64,000 nucleotides of DNA. Source: Ramazzottius varieornatus. Its lineage: Eukaryota; Tardigrada; Eutardigrada; Parachela; Ramazzottiidae. The notes below the pieces were generated by a model, which saw only the letters and a program-made list of their open reading frames with translations, was not told the origin of the DNA and ran no database searches. The stretch lies in NCBI GenBank assembly GCA_001949185.1, contig BDGG01000009.1, positions 1,669,135 to 1,733,134 of the forward strand, written 5' to 3'. How positions within the stretch are numbered: the stretch's first letter is position 1; the number at the start of each line of letters is the position of its first letter. The position numbers and the translations under genes are program-made. This document shows positions 10,937-23,954 of this stretch, piece by piece.

Positions 10937-13900
10937 TTAGAAAATGTCCGGACAAGCAGTCCAGTTTCGCGACCAATACTGTCCATTGAAAGTCCAGTCT
11001 TCCAGACCGGTCACCGGGTTCTTACGCATACTGAACCACGTCGGCGTCCAGTCTTGCTCTTCACCACGTTTCAAACGCTTGCTGGCTGCTCGTTGCTTCT
11101 CCTCCAGGCGGTTCTTCTCAGAAGACGCCCCGTCTACCAAAACATGACACATTAACCCCGAAAGGCCACAAAGAATCTGGACAAAACTGTTTACCCAAGC
11201 GGCGCACCTTTTCCGTGTTATTGGCTGAAAACGTGCGCCACTTCGGGAAAACCATCTTGTCCAGTTTCATTGTCTTCCCCAGTGGCGCACGTCTTTATTG
11301 TGATTGGCCGTAAGTGTGCGGCACTTGCAGCAACGATTGAGTAAGTAATCATTTTGCCACGTCGCAACTACGGAAACACAGTTTAGAAAATAAGGGGCCT
11401 GTTGCTTACCTAAATCTCCGTTTTCCAGCGCTCTGACATCGGGTCGCAGTCGAGTGTCGGTGGGAGCAATCTGCCGCTTGGTCTCTTGGTCCAGCTCGTT
11501 CAACGCCATGGCAAACAAGGAGAAGCCGAAATACTGGAGAAAAAGAAGCGTCAAGAGGTATGGTGAAGTGAAGTCATCAAGTTCTACTGTACCTGGTTGG
11601 TGTAGGGCGGTCGCGGGTCAATCTTCCACAGCAGACGGGAAGCAGCTGGGCTTTCCAGTGCCCCATCTGACGGTGCTGTCTTGTCAGAGTCTGCTGAATC
11701 GGGGACATCTTCTTCCATGCCAGCATCGAAGCTGTGGTCATTGGCTCTGCGCCTTGAGCCTTCTCGATCGACAGACTGCGTCCGATGTCGATCGACAGAA
11801 GCGGCTTTGATGGAGGACTTTTTGAAGAACTGCTCAAACTCTTGTACTTCAGCGCATCGAAGGTACTGCGTCCACTTGCCAAAGACCGCTTTCACCTGCT
11901 TCTTACTATAAAGTGATAACCACAAATTTCCCCCATAGCCCTCATTAGAAAGCCAGCTGAAAGAACAACGACTGACCTCTTGTCGAGGACATAGCCACTG
12001 ACTCGATGCAGCTCTTTGTTGGACCAACTGGAAGGCAGGAAGTTCAGCACAACCGACAGACCCGTCGTATGGTTCATAATCTCCATCGTACCATACTACA
12101 AGCATGACAGTGCCCTTTCAGTATCGCGGCTATTTTATCTCGAAAAACCATTCGTGTGGACCAGATGGAAACAAGTTCCAACATCAATCATACAGGCGGA
12201 ATTCAACAACAGAAAAGATGGCTGACCTGTTCTATCCACAGCTTTCCAACGATGATGTTGTTGACATAGCAGTTCATATTGGACCAGGTGTAGGTTTCCT
12301 TGTAGCTAAAAAAGTCATCATTCACTATGTGAAATGGGCGGAGGCGACACTGTTGGGCTGACCGTTTGAGTTCGAGGGTGACGGTTCCCTTGGGTTGAAT
12401 CTCGATGGACTTTCCCCAGAACTTGAGCTTTGGGAGGATGGAGCCGTAGAAATGCCAGTTGTCGGTGGCGGCATCAAAGGCGGAAACGGGCGGGTGATGA
12501 CTGACTTGTTCACTAACCATGTGGTAGCCCAGTTCCGGCCTACATCAAAGGCACATTGAGCCTCCCTTTAATCAAGCTTTTCTCTCATCAGAAAAGACCG
12601 TGACCCCACCGCGATAGTTCAAAGGTTTCTCCCAAGAGAGGATTGAATGGCTTCCCAATCCTATCGGCGTTTGAGGCGCATGAGGAAACGGCAAAAGCCG
12701 ATACCAGCATGGCCCGATCGATTGCGTCTTGGCACATTGCCGCCTTCAAGACACAGTTAAGTTGGTGAAAACATGCCTGGTTATATGGTAAACATACATC
12801 AAATGCAGCATCAAGTGCTCCCACACAACCCCCTGTGGAAGTGCCTGGCTGAATATATAACATTTGTGACAGTGCTGTACCTGATCCAAGAGATGGGCGT
12901 ATTCCATGTACTCACTCATCCGCTGCAGGAAGCTTAGCGGCTCGTTGAAGACAACCGGCATGGTGATTTTTGACAGGTCCTACAAAGAATAAGATCAATT
13001 TACCCCAAATGACAGCCGCGATTACAACATCAAATACCAGGAGATGCCTTGAGACGTTAATGGAAAGAAAGAGAACTGACCTTGCCAATGCATTGCTTGA
13101 GCACGCTCCACACACTGAAGTTGGCTCTGGAAAACTGCGCCACAGGAAGGATTGTCCTGCAAAAGAACAAGTCCCGTCACTAGACACCAACATTACTCAG
13201 CTTTGACACTATTGTGTCAGCAAGGCGTATCGTGGCGCAAACCGCAAAGCTCGCCAAACGAACTCCACCACATTGCTCTGCCCAATGGCGCACTTTCTTG
13301 GCCATATCGGCTGACAAAGTGCGCCGCTGGGAAAAACAACCTGGTGGAGTTCCTTTGCCCAGCTCCTCAAAACAGAAACTTCCTCTGCGGAGGAAATAAA
13401 ACAGGATTATGCCCATTAGATGCAATCGTAAATGGTAAAAGACAGATTGATGGAAAAAGTTTGCGCATGCTATCGGCCAGCTAATAGACACTGAAGAGCC
13501 CTATCGCCTTAATTAATAGAGGATACCTTCGTTGGAAAAAATGGCCGTTTAGAGCCATTTGGCCAGGAAATCACAGGCCAACATCAAGCTTGGCTCTAAC
13601 TTGTATAATATCCGTCAGGAGCTGTTGCAGTTAAGCGCGCATCTTACAAACACGTCGAAGGGGGGCTGGAGTGTCAAGCAAACAGGCCATAAAAGAGATC
13701 AGTGGAGGGGAAGAGGCGTCGTGACAGAGACCTGGGGCTGCAAACCACACAAAAGCTGCCAGCCATCTCTCACCCGCTTCTGCAACACCCACACAAAACA
13801 CGGCGACCGGCCAAGCCGCAAATGGGAGGGAAAAAATCGATGTCCTCTCTATACCGCTCCTTTTTAAGCCACTAAGATTTTGTGAATGGGTTGTTTGTGT

Positions 13901-16900
13901 CTGTGTGTGTGTCTTTATGCTGTTGGCTAGCCAGCCACTCAGTCAAATCTCTTTCGAAAGGCCTTTGATAATAGGGCAGATACTGCATCTCCATCTCCTC
14001 TTGTATTCCCCCTGGTGACATAACTATATTATGACGCCACATTTTACTTTAGCCACGTTAATCTTTTTCTAATAGCCCACCACTTGAAAGTTAACTGGCC
14101 AAACGCCAAATTTGACTTCCCTCCCTTCCCTACCACATGATCTAGGGCGCTTATTATGCCGTCTTTCCCTTTCACCCAAATTTCATTTTTAAGCACCACA
14201 TTCTTACATACCTGCCACCAAACTTGGAGCGTACTACAGCTCTGGCATTGCCGTTGGGTGTATTGTGTCCGTTTACTGGGTTGGCCAGCAAAATGTCAGC
14301 ATTGACAAGATCGCCCATCATTGCCGACGATACAGCTTCTGTTGATGAAAAAACACAAAATGGTCAAACGGCGCTATGCTCATGCCAGGCGAAAGTCTTG
14401 CTAGGACAAAGAGTGAAGAGATGGTTGTAGGGATGCGCTGGCAGTGAGTGCACATGTAGCGGAGAAATCAATCTTGGGCGTCAAGTTGGAAAAGTGCCAT
14501 CATTCATTTCAAGAAGGGTTGGTAGCGCACGCGATGAGAACGTGCGGTACAAGATAGCTAGACACATTAACTGCTTGCTGTTATTGATAGAGTAGTGCAT
14601 ATCTGCCATTTCAACAGCCATAGCACACTCACATCGCTTCCAGCAATATGTCAAGCAAGCCCGTCGTCAACACATGACATCGCGAGCTCCCGCACAAACG
14701 GCAGGTTCGTTATACGCCACTCCATGCTTCGCTAATGACGTAACTTGACGATTCGGACATGCACCCATTATTGTATAGGATAAATGTACTTTAGTGGATA
14801 CTACCTGTCTTGTCTTCATCGAAACTCGATTCCTGAAAGTCGTCATCATCGTCGGGGATATCTGGGTTGGAAGTGCTGTCTTCGGCTGAACCTAGGTCTT
14901 CCAAGTCTGCCACTGACTGAGGAGGCGAGAAGTAGACGGAGTTGCCGCTGGACAAGGAGCCGCCCTTGTAGCTCAAGTGCTCTACCGAGTTGAGGACGGC
15001 CTCGTGCTGCGTCGCCAGCACTTCCAGGGCGTTCTCCAGCACCCGACACCGTTCCCGCTCCTCCACCAACTGCTGCAACCTTGTCTGAAACCATATCAGC
15101 ACCATCAGTCCCCTAACTGCCATAAGGTTACATTATCCATTTCAGCAGACTGCGCCGAGAGAAACCTAGCCAGTTACACATAAGACCTGCGCAAAGGACT
15201 ACAACAAGATGCTTCTGTCAAGTGGCAGACCTATTCAGTGTAACCAGTTGCAAAGGTGCGCCGGTGGGAGACGGCGAACAAACTCTTGTCCAAGCGAGGC
15301 ACGCTTCCAGCTCATAAGAGGGAAAGAAGCGCCACTTGCAAAAGCCCTCTTGTCCAGTTTGTCTGCCAGGTCTCTCTCAAATGATAACAACAGAAAGATG
15401 ATTGATTGTCTGGGTGGATCAGTAACATTAAGAGAAGACAACTGTCGGCTGACCTTGTCCTGTTCGCGAACCAGATCCAGGCATTGTTGAAGGGAGGCGT
15501 AGGTATCATCGGCAGCCTTGTTGACTTCCACGACGTCGGGTGACGCTGACTGTCCGAGGGTACTGGCACTCCGTTGTAGCGAGGTGGAAAGTCGACTGCT
15601 GGCGGGTTTGGACAGGGCAACCAGCGCGGCGATCTTTTGCTTTGTCTGCTGGAAGGACTGCTCGATAGCCGGTAGGCAAGTGGCTACCTTGTCCGACACC
15701 TCGGCACTGCCCATGTAAAAGTTGCTGTAGGCCACATGCTCGTTGATCAGCTTCAGCCAGTGCTAGCGTGCACAAATGGTCAGAACCAAGCGGTTGAAGA
15801 TAGAAATCACCAAGGTAGAGCAGCCCACTTACCTCACGCTGTTTGCTATCGGCGCTCTTTAGCACACGCAGGTGGAATGTTGTGCCGTCAGAGAATCTGA
15901 CGTAAAAGTCATGCCATCGCCGACCAGCCTGCAGAACAAAGTTACAAAGGGCTGGAAGCGGAGGGAATATTGTCAGCGAATCAGCAGAGCGAAACTAACG
16001 GTTGCTTGTGCTCCATCCAAGTGCTTGTAAGCCCTTCTGCACTGCTCTTTGTCGGCATCCTTCCTGAAAAGGACAAGGCATGACTCAGCACTAAGCACAT
16101 TACGATGAAGCGCAACAAGCGGATGGTGATATAGGCCTACTTGGTTTTGTAGAAGGAGATGGTTCCTTTGTTCAGACAAACCCAGTGCTTGCGCCAGTTC
16201 CACAAGCGAGTGCTCTGCAAAACAACAACAGACCAAGGTCAATTGGTAGGATGTCTAGCCAAACGTCGCTGACGACTCTCCTTATTCCTTCGCAATAGCT
16301 TCCCAGTAAAGGCCGCAAGTTTGGGGGGAACATACTTTCAGCAGTGGGCCCTGCATAAAGGGGCATTCGGGAAGGGCTTTCTTTGCCGGCTTGATTTCCA
16401 GGATTTTCTGCATCTGCTCGCTGACGACGAAATCGATACACGTTCGACCTGTGTGAAAGAATGATGGCTATGCCTCTTCGATCAAGAGAAGGATGACCAG
16501 CATTTGGTACTTTCCCCCGTGGTACCCACAATAAGGTACATTTGAACCCCATAAAAAAGGTTCATGTAGTGTAAACAAGGCATAAAGCTTGAACAAGCTT
16601 ACCACCCGCGTTTTTACGATGTGGATCGGCTCCATGTTGCAGTAGCAAAGTAGCTGCTTCTTTCTGGTCACACTGCGCCGCATGATGTAAGGCCGTATTG
16701 CCGTCGACATCGGCGGTTTGTAGATGGGGTGGACCAGGGCCATTCAGCGTGGTGCGGATAAGCTCGAGATTGCCATTGCGACAGGCCGAGAAAAAGGAGA
16801 CCAGCTGGCGTTTCCTGTGAATATCTTCCACATCTACCGACATTTCATGTGATCGGCAACAGCGCATTCTTGATGGGGGTGTATAATGGAATGGTTAGTA

Positions 16901-17523
16901 ATTACGGTCATGTGGGCTTTTACCTTTCAACAATGCACGAATATCATTGTCTTCAGCCACGTCACTGGCTTTTTTCCCGCGGTCATCTACAGCGAACAAC
17001 GACAGCGACCGATCGGCAAGGAGCTGCACAACCTCTTTGCGGCCAGTCAGCGCAGCTTTGTGTAACGGCGTCTCGCCATGACTATTACGAATGTCGACAT
17101 CAATGTTTGAATCACCTAAAAGCAACTTGACCACTTCCAAATGCCCAAAGTACGCAGCCACATGCAGAGCAGCAGAACCACGGTCCCATTTCATGGCACC
17201 TACAACAAAAAAGATAAGATATGTCATTATCTGCCAACGACACCTACCATTCATGGCTCAATCTCCTCCTACCTACCCAGATGGTTGACATTCAGGTTAA
17301 TTTCCTTGCGATACTTTGCGCCCAGTAAATCAGCCACAGCTGCCGCATTTCCAATGCGCGCATTGTAGATGAGGGCTTCGTTGTCGTCCCTGTTGCTGGC
17401 CTTGAAGGAAGGCGTTGGGGAGTGTAGAACCGAGTCCCGACGGTGGTCTGGCCAGTCAGGATTGCTGACGAAAGATCCCAGCTCCGAGCTGTCGTCCAGG
17501 GAAGATATCTGGAAGCTCTGCAT
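10937..17523 (-). CDS. OSBPL1A: Oxysterol-binding protein-related, ORP1L type
   Basis: Nineteen exons, from 17523-17277 to 11133-10937, join without frame breaks to about 1044 residues (human ORP1L is 950). Domain order is ORP1L-like: three or more ankyrin repeats ([37 protein letters not shown]), a PH domain ([21 protein letters not shown]), a coiled coil ([15 protein letters not shown]) with an acidic stretch [14 protein letters not shown] that may be a degenerate FFAT motif, then the sterol/PI4P-transfer domain with the diagnostic [18 protein letters not shown] and KLKFWGKS. It ends WTACPDIF. The family exchanges sterol and phosphoinositide at ER-late endosome contacts. One intron (12306-12362) is only 57 bp. 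The start ATG at 17523 (MQSFQISSL) is the first in frame; upstream exons cannot be excluded. Confidence 0.93.
11177..11340. repeat. Intronic palindrome, tandem pair (ORP1L last intron)
   Basis: Copies at 11177-11266 and 11269-11340. The first has CTGGACAA... / ...TTGTCCAG outer arms. The second is shorter and more diverged. Confidence 0.88.
13246..13368. repeat. Intronic palindrome, full-length copy (ORP1L)
   Basis: The outermost arms AGCTCGCCAAACGAACTCC / GGAGTTCCTTTGCCCAGCT are both preserved here, so this copy shows the full element of about 120 bp. Confidence 0.88.
15206..15369. repeat. Intronic palindrome, decayed tandem pair (ORP1L)
   Basis: Two degenerate copies (about 15206-15280 and 15281-15369) in the intron between the coiled-coil exons. 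The second keeps GCGCCACTTG and outer CTTGTCCAGTTTGTCTGCC. Confidence 0.75.
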
Positions 17524-18109
17524 GGTCCTTGTGTTGCTCGACGCCTCCGCGGTCCGCTTCAGCGCGCAACAAGCCTCTGCAAAGGCGAGTTTCTTTGCGT
17601 AGTCAGTACAACTGATCAACAAGTTGATGAGGTAGTACAGAACGATGGCTCATAAATCTCTTCCGGCCATAGCCATGATCCCCGTAAGCAATGAGATTCA
17701 ATGAGGCGTAGGGATAGATCTCCTCCAGGCTCCAGGTTTCGACTTCCGAGCTTTGAAGCCATAGCCCATAGCTCTGTTTCTAGAACACCAGACAATCAAG
17801 CTTTGTAAATCAAGCGAGAGATCAATGGTGTGCTTCTGTACCGTTTGTATGTACAAGTACGTTAAAACCCTTGCGATATCGCCAAAAGGTCTGGATTCTC
17901 CACACACCTTGCTATTGCACGTGCAACGCCTCAGTTTTGGGGCTATACTGGCAAGCCGTCCTGTACAATCTCTCAGTCTTGTCGGTTTCTTCCGGTGAGT
18001 CGGTGAGCTGACTTCGGAGAACTCTTCGACTGAAGTCACTGTATTGGGAAGATCATCAAGAGTTCCTTCCTCAAGACAATTTCTGGTTTTCCTGCAAAGT
18101 GTTGATAAG
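17524..18109. promoter_or_regulatory. Divergent region ORP1L/RPL17
   Basis: Head-to-head spacer of 586 bp between the two start codons. The RPL17 leader is expected within the last hundred bases; a CTTCCTCAAG stretch precedes the ATG. No TATA box was seen, as is usual for ribosomal protein genes. Confidence 0.4.
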
Positions 18110-18883
18110 ATGGGTCGCTATAGTCGAGATGCGGACAATATCTCCCAGGCCTGCAAGGCCAGGGGAACGGATATGCGCGTCCACTTCAAGAACACCCGGG
18201 AAGCTGCTCGTGCCATCAAGGGGATGACTTTGAGGAGAGCCACTGCCTACCTGAAGAACGTCGTCGAGAAGAAGGAGATCATTCCTTACCGTCGTTTCAC
18301 AGGACACGTCGGACGGAAAGGACAGGTAAGAGGATTTGAGCTCATGGAAGGTGGAATATGACACCCGTTTGAATCTGTGATACCCTCAATCAAACGACTG
18401 ATTATTAGTATGCTCAGCCTTGATTCGTTTGTCGTTTCCAGGCTAAACAATTCGGAGCTACTCAGGGAAGATGGCCCAAGAAGAGCGCAACCTTTCTTCT
18501 GGATCTGTTACGCAACGCAGAGTCGAATGGAGAATACAAGTCTCTTAACATCGAGAATCTGGTTGTGGACCACATTCAGATAAATCGCGCACCAAAAATG
18601 CGTCGTCGCACTTACCGTGCTCACGGACGCATCAATCGTAAGTTGCTTTTCGCCGGTCGAACGAATATCCATGCACAGTTTGATCATTTCCTTGTGCCTA
18701 ATATGGTTTTTAAGGGCTATTCCTATTTGTCTAGCTTTCTTGAGCTCTCCGTGTCATATGGAGCTGATCCTCGTCGAGAAGGAAGGAGCCGTTCCCAAAC
18801 CATCGTCTGCCGTGTCCGAGAAGCCCAAGAAGAAAGAGTCCAAGAAGAAAATGGCCAGGAAGAAGGCCGCCGATAGGGACTAA
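18110..18883 (+). CDS. RPL17: 60S ribosomal protein L17 (uL22)
   Basis: Three exons (18110-18325, 18442-18637, 18735-18883) join to 186 residues, against 184 in human. The start [13 protein letters not shown], the internal [15 protein letters not shown] and [21 protein letters not shown], and [19 protein letters not shown] are near-identical to animal L17. The tail is Lys-rich ([17 protein letters not shown]). uL22 lines the peptide exit tunnel of the large subunit. The last exon starts at CTTTCTTGAG, giving [14 protein letters not shown], which fits the family and fixes the acceptor at 18734. Confidence 0.98.
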
Positions 18884-19107
18884 ACGTCGTTACTCTGTGA
18901 ACGCCTTGTGCGTTCTTTTTGATCAGTGGTAGTTTGTGAGCCTTTCTGTCAGCGCGTCAAAATTCTTCTAAATTTTCATACGAATTTTAACTGCTGATTG
19001 GTGAGCAGACTACGCATTAACGAGTAAAACAAAACCTTATAACAGAATCGCTCGGGTGGTATCATAAGGAGTTTAAACTAATTAATCACACGAGGGAGAA
19101 ATGAAAA

Positions 19108-21970
19108 TCACAGAGTAACCGAAGCTTTACTGGGTACTTCCGGTTCCGCCGCGTCTCCAGCAGAACTATCGTTTACTTTCAGCCATTTTCTTCGGCGTTC
19201 GTGCCTTTCGGATCGGTTCTGCATGCCTTCCACATGTTCACTAAACATCAGCTGCAGTGCTGGTAACATGGACGGAATCTTGGGAAGATCGGAGAGGCGC
19301 ACTCTCATGTTATCGAAAGCGATTCCGACATCGGTCGGCAAGGAAGTCAATAGAGGAATCTTTGCGTATCTTTGGCTGAAATGGGTCAGCAGGGTGAACT
19401 TGGCGTGCATTCTTCGTCCAGTTTCTATCGCTTGGGAGGTGGTGCTGTGCATCTTCTTCCTTGCTTCGTCTTCCAGCGAGTCCTCCATCGTTGCTTCGTG
19501 GATCAACAAGTCACTTCCCATACCTAAACAGAAAAAATCCAACACTTAAAACCAAGTTCAATTTATACGAAAATGTCCATGAGGATGTTTGAAGTACCTG
19601 CTTTGACCAAAGCTTCACAAGGCATGGTATCACCAGAATAGCACATCTTCCAGTTGGCCGAAGTCAGGCTAACGCCGAAGGAGAAGGGGCAGTGGACGAC
19701 GGGAAAGATGTTGAGCTCTCTTAGAGACAGCTTGCCCAACGCTTCCTCTTTCTCTTTGGCGGAAACTGAACTATGGTGCCACGCAGAACATCCAAAGATC
19801 TGAATGTCTCGAAGGATTGGCTCGAACTCTTTGGAATAAGCTTCGAAGTAGGAGATCATGGGCTCTGGTGTGAACACTATCAAGGGCTCTACAGATGCTC
19901 CGGCCAGCTCAAAACACTTTCTCCTTTGACGAAGTAGTTCTATGAAGCCTATGTGATGATCGGCGTGTGGATGTGACAAGTAAACTGCCTTCAGCCTCAA
20001 GAGTTCTTCCCTAGTCTTCTCCACACCGAAGAAACGAATCAACTGCCCGGCGGAACCTTCACCACAGTCGAGGAGCATCGAACAGCCCTTGTGTAGCCTC
20101 AAAAGTACGCCGGAAGTATTCCTCACTTTACTGGGTATAGCCGAACCTGTGCCGAGAAACGTTATGTCCGGTTCGGTAAAGTCTTCGATGAAGGGACGGG
20201 ACGGGTAGCGTTTCCGGTACTCTTGCAGGGCTTCTTCCAGACCTTCGCTGGACTCTTGTGCGAAAGCCTCTTGGCGGAACTCTTCGTTGTTCAGTGTGAA
20301 GTTCAACGAAGAATCTAAGCCTTTGGCAGGGCGGAGGTAGAAGTTGGTCCGTGGTCGCGCCTGGAAAACTGCAACCACAGCAATCGTGCTTGTATACTGT
20401 AAATCACAGTTCTCTTTGGCAAATGGAAGCTTCTCAAACGGATTCACCCAGTTCGTTTCCCCAAGGGACGCACGCTTCTGGCTAAAATCACTGATAAGGT
20501 GCGCCACTTGGGACAACGATCTGGTCGAGTTTGTTTGCTGAGCTTTCTGTCTTTCGATGTTTGTTTCTCCGGAAGTAGCTAATTTCCACTGGATACTGTT
20601 GTTGCTACATACCTTGGGATACAGCTTGCCTGGAAGAAATCTTAGCCGGAGAGCTTTCCTGGTCGGAAGGCGTCGGTTGAGGGAGAGAAGGTTCTTCGTT
20701 AGTTGTTCGCTGGTCCGGAAGTAGAGGGAAGATGGCGTCGTCGAGCATATTCAACATGGCTTGAATGCGATACGGTGCGAAATAGTTCGGGTTGTTATTT
20801 ATCTCATTAGCCACCAGATGCATCGCGTTGCCGAACTTGTTCATCCACTCTTGGTACTTCTCGTCGCTCATTATTCCCGGTGGCGAGAAATGAACGACTA
20901 CCTTGATTCGCTGGTCTTCGGGAAGGTCCTCATGGTGATACGACGCTATAACCACATTCTCGGTCAGCGCATGAAGGTACTCAATGGAAGGACACTCGAC
21001 AACGAGGAAGAGTGGACCGAGCGAATCGGGAAGCTTGACGTCTGAGGCTTTGACAGTTCGTCCATCGGACAGCGTGACGTCGAACCCATCTTTCAGTCTG
21101 GCTAGCACCGGACCCGGAGGGACGCCGTGTTCCACGCACTTGGCCATCAGTAGCATGCCAGGTTTATCGGCAATCTTGCCAATGTAGGCACATACCTTTG
21201 CGGCGCCACTCGACGGTGTACCCTTCACTTGCGCTACGAGTGGGATGCACTGTACCGACACGTTGTTGTCGCTGTAGTCGAGAGCTGATAAGGGTCTTTG
21301 CTCAACCTCCATCGCTCTCACCTGCCAAAACGACAATCTGTTATACGATGGCCAGCTTATTTCCGGTCGAACAACATATTCCATATGGGTTCCAATCAAC
21401 ACGGTATGCACCATACTTGTAGGAATCGCTTTGTCATGTCGTATATGTCGGATATCCCGCTTGGTCCATGTAAAGTCAGTTTGGGAACACCAATATCTTG
21501 GATAGTGAGGGAAAGACCAGGCAAACCTCCGATCTGAAGAAAGAATGAGTACAAAATTAATGGCTCTGAATCTTCAGCAAACATAACAATAAGTATTTGC
21601 TTACATTCTTCCATTCTTTTGTCGTGAAGAATACATTCTCCACCCGAGACAGCCGCTGTTTCTGTTCCTGTATAAGTCGCTGGACACCTTCGCCGCAGTT
21701 GAAGACGTAGCGGGATCCCGAGGTGACAAGAACGGCGCAGCTGGGAGAGCCTACTGTCCCATCCCCGACGATCTGAATAAAGGCTTCCGACGGAGGGAGA
21801 AAGAGGCCACATTGTCGCTGCTTGATATGTCGTAGTGTGGTTGTTGGATCCTTCGGCATGTTCTGGATTAGTAAGCGTAGCTTTGCCGAGCTATCGGATG
21901 AAGCGTTCTGCAGAGAATGGAATGTAGGAAGAATTGAAGAGAAGACAGTCCGACGGAGCAAGAGCGTCAT
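19108..21970 (-). CDS. ELAC2: Long-form tRNase Z (ELAC2)
   Basis: Five exons (21970-21605, 21533-21417, 21321-20613, 20368-19598, 19523-19108) join to 792 residues. The enzyme is the zinc endonuclease that cuts 3' trailers from nuclear and mitochondrial pre-tRNA. It is the two-half long form: the inactive N-terminal half retains FNCGEGVQRLIQEQK and GGLPGLSLTI, and the C-terminal half has FLGTGSAIPSKVRN, LLDCGEGSAGQL, the zinc motif LSHPHADHHIGF, CYSGDT and LIHEAT. The first residues (MTLLLRRTVFSSILPTFHS) look like a mitochondrial presequence, fitting dual targeting and supporting the ATG at 21970. Intron 4 carries one palindrome. Confidence 0.96.
20447..20544. repeat. Intronic palindrome, copy in ELAC2 intron 4
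   Basis: Single copy with GTTCGTTTCCCCAAG and CTTGGGACAACGAT arms, followed by the conserved outer GTCGAGTTTGTTTGC. Confidence 0.9.
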
Positions 21971-22867
21971 CCGGCCGGCAACAGGCGCGCTTGCCTCAGA
22001 CAAACTCCTGTTACTCCTTCATTTGCCTAACAAATCCAATCAGTTCTTGCACCTACTCCGCCCGATATAGCCTAAAAAATTTGGCTATTAGCACCAACTG
22101 GCAAAGATTGAATAGACCTTTGCTAACGTTCAGCGTGCTACTCAGGAGTCAGGATTCCCGAATCCCGACTTCCGGTCTGATGCAAACGAAAACTGGAGCA
22201 CATACATGTGCTGCTAAAAGGGGGCCTTGCCGGAATGTCGAACACACTGATTGAGCGATTGATTACGTCTAATAGGTAGGACCGATATCGTGTACGTCAT
22301 ACGTTGATTATATCCAGTACGTAATTTGTGATGTAATTTACCAACAAAAAACTTAGAATAGGCTCTTCATTCAGTCAAGGGATTCAATCGAGGAACAAAA
22401 GAAACCGTCTCGCCAAACACCAGTAGGTGCTGGGCTGCAAAAAGCGTGAGCGACGTAGTTTGAACTGGGTGTCTCTGCATGGAAGTCAGCACCACGTACA
22501 CATTACCAACTGCTCGGTAATGACTAAACAAACGCCGTTTTCGACGGCTTGCGGTTTTGGGCAGGACCGTACAGCCCAGCCTCGCTATACGTAAAGTTAT
22601 GCTTAGCGGTCGAACCGCCTCGCTTCAAGCATTGGTCACCACCTGTTCGCTTGATTGTTACATGTTTTGTTGTGGTTTCAGTTTTAGCGCGCTTTGAACT
22701 TTATCCTTCCACACCTCCGATTCGTTGGGACTCGGGAGTTTCGTACTGTAAGGGCTCTTTGACCGTCGACGTTTGCCACACAGTTGAGCGCTCTTTTGCG
22801 TCCAGGAGTACAGACTAGGGTGTAAGGAGCTCTGCGTTTGGGAGTGAGGCTTCGACCTGAGCGCACA
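21971..22867. promoter_or_regulatory. Divergent region ELAC2/TIPIN
   Basis: Head-to-head spacer of nearly 0.9 kb. No coding frame with family resemblance and no repeat copy is present. Presumably it holds both promoters and 5' leaders. Confidence 0.4.
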
Positions 22868-23954
22868 ATGAGTCGCGCTGCAAGGAATGCCACCATAAAC
22901 CTCGAGGGAGACGATGGAGATTACAACGACTGGCTGGAAGACATGGATGGAGAAGACGATACCAGGAGGCAAGCCGGACCAAAAGGCTTGAAGCAAAGCA
23001 CACAGGACGACGCAGAGAAGGCGAAGGATGCAGGCAAAAGTGGTGCAGATGCATCTGCCAATGCAGCAGTGGAGAAACCAAAGCGAGTGCTTGGACCTCG
23101 GGCCAAGCTCGATGCTGCCAGACTATGCGGGCCTTTGGGACTACCTGCCTTAATCAAAGACTTTGAGAAGGTTCCTTGGAAGGGCAAAGGTCGGGAGGTA
23201 CGTTGAAACTTGAAACGACATCCACTTTAGACGAAGATGACATCTTTGATGCTCCCCAGACGACATCTCGTTTATCCCGACCTGTTACGATAATTCCAGC
23301 TTGTTCTCCTTGCAGGAAGAGGATCTTTTGCTGATGATGCGAAAGATGGAAAGCTGGGCTCACGCAATGTATCCAAAGTTCCGTTTCGACGACATAGTGG
23401 ACAAGATCGAGCAGCTTGGTCGGAAGCGCGAAGTGAGGGTAAGTCCTGCTTAGCAATTCACTACTTTGTCATACAAAAGACGATCATTATTAATTGACGT
23501 ACTTGGGATGTTGTTGCAGACTTGTGTCAGAAAGCTGATGGAGGGCATGCCTGTTCTACCTGAGGACTTTGTTAGTCATGAGCAGGATGACGGGCGTGCA
23601 ACACCAGTTTACAACCTCTTGTTCCAGAAGGCTGCGCCGCAACCGTCCACTTCAGTCCAAGATCCCACCGATGATGATATCCTTGAGGTAAGCCAACAGC
23701 CAGCACCAAGTGCGAAGACCGTGATGGAGGACGAAGCAGAGTTTGAGGAAATGTTGGCCAGCATGGAGGAGCCAGACATGCCAACGGAATCTGTGGAGAC
23801 AGCACCAACGTCCCTTCCACCACTTGCTCCTCCCCGGCCGAACCAGCCTGCAAGAACCACGCTGCCAAACTTGCCAGATGATTTTCGCACGGATGAATTG
23901 GAACAGATGGATGAAGATGATATTTTAGCTTTTATCAATAACTCTATTGACTAA
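22868..23954 (+). CDS. TIPIN: TIMELESS-interacting protein (TIPIN / Swi3)
   Basis: Three exons (22868-23197, 23316-23438, 23520-23954) give 295 residues. TIPIN pairs with TIMELESS in the fork-protection complex that stabilises replication forks and supports ATR-Chk1 signalling. The Swi3 domain is clear: LGPRAKLDAARLCGPLGLPA, then WKGKGREEEDLLLM, MESWAHAMYPKFRFDDIVDK and RTCVRKLMEGMPVLPEDF. The acidic N-terminus and the Pro-rich, acidic C-terminal tail are normal for the family. The tail ends in a short acidic helix-like DELEQMDEDDILAFI. Confidence 0.93.
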
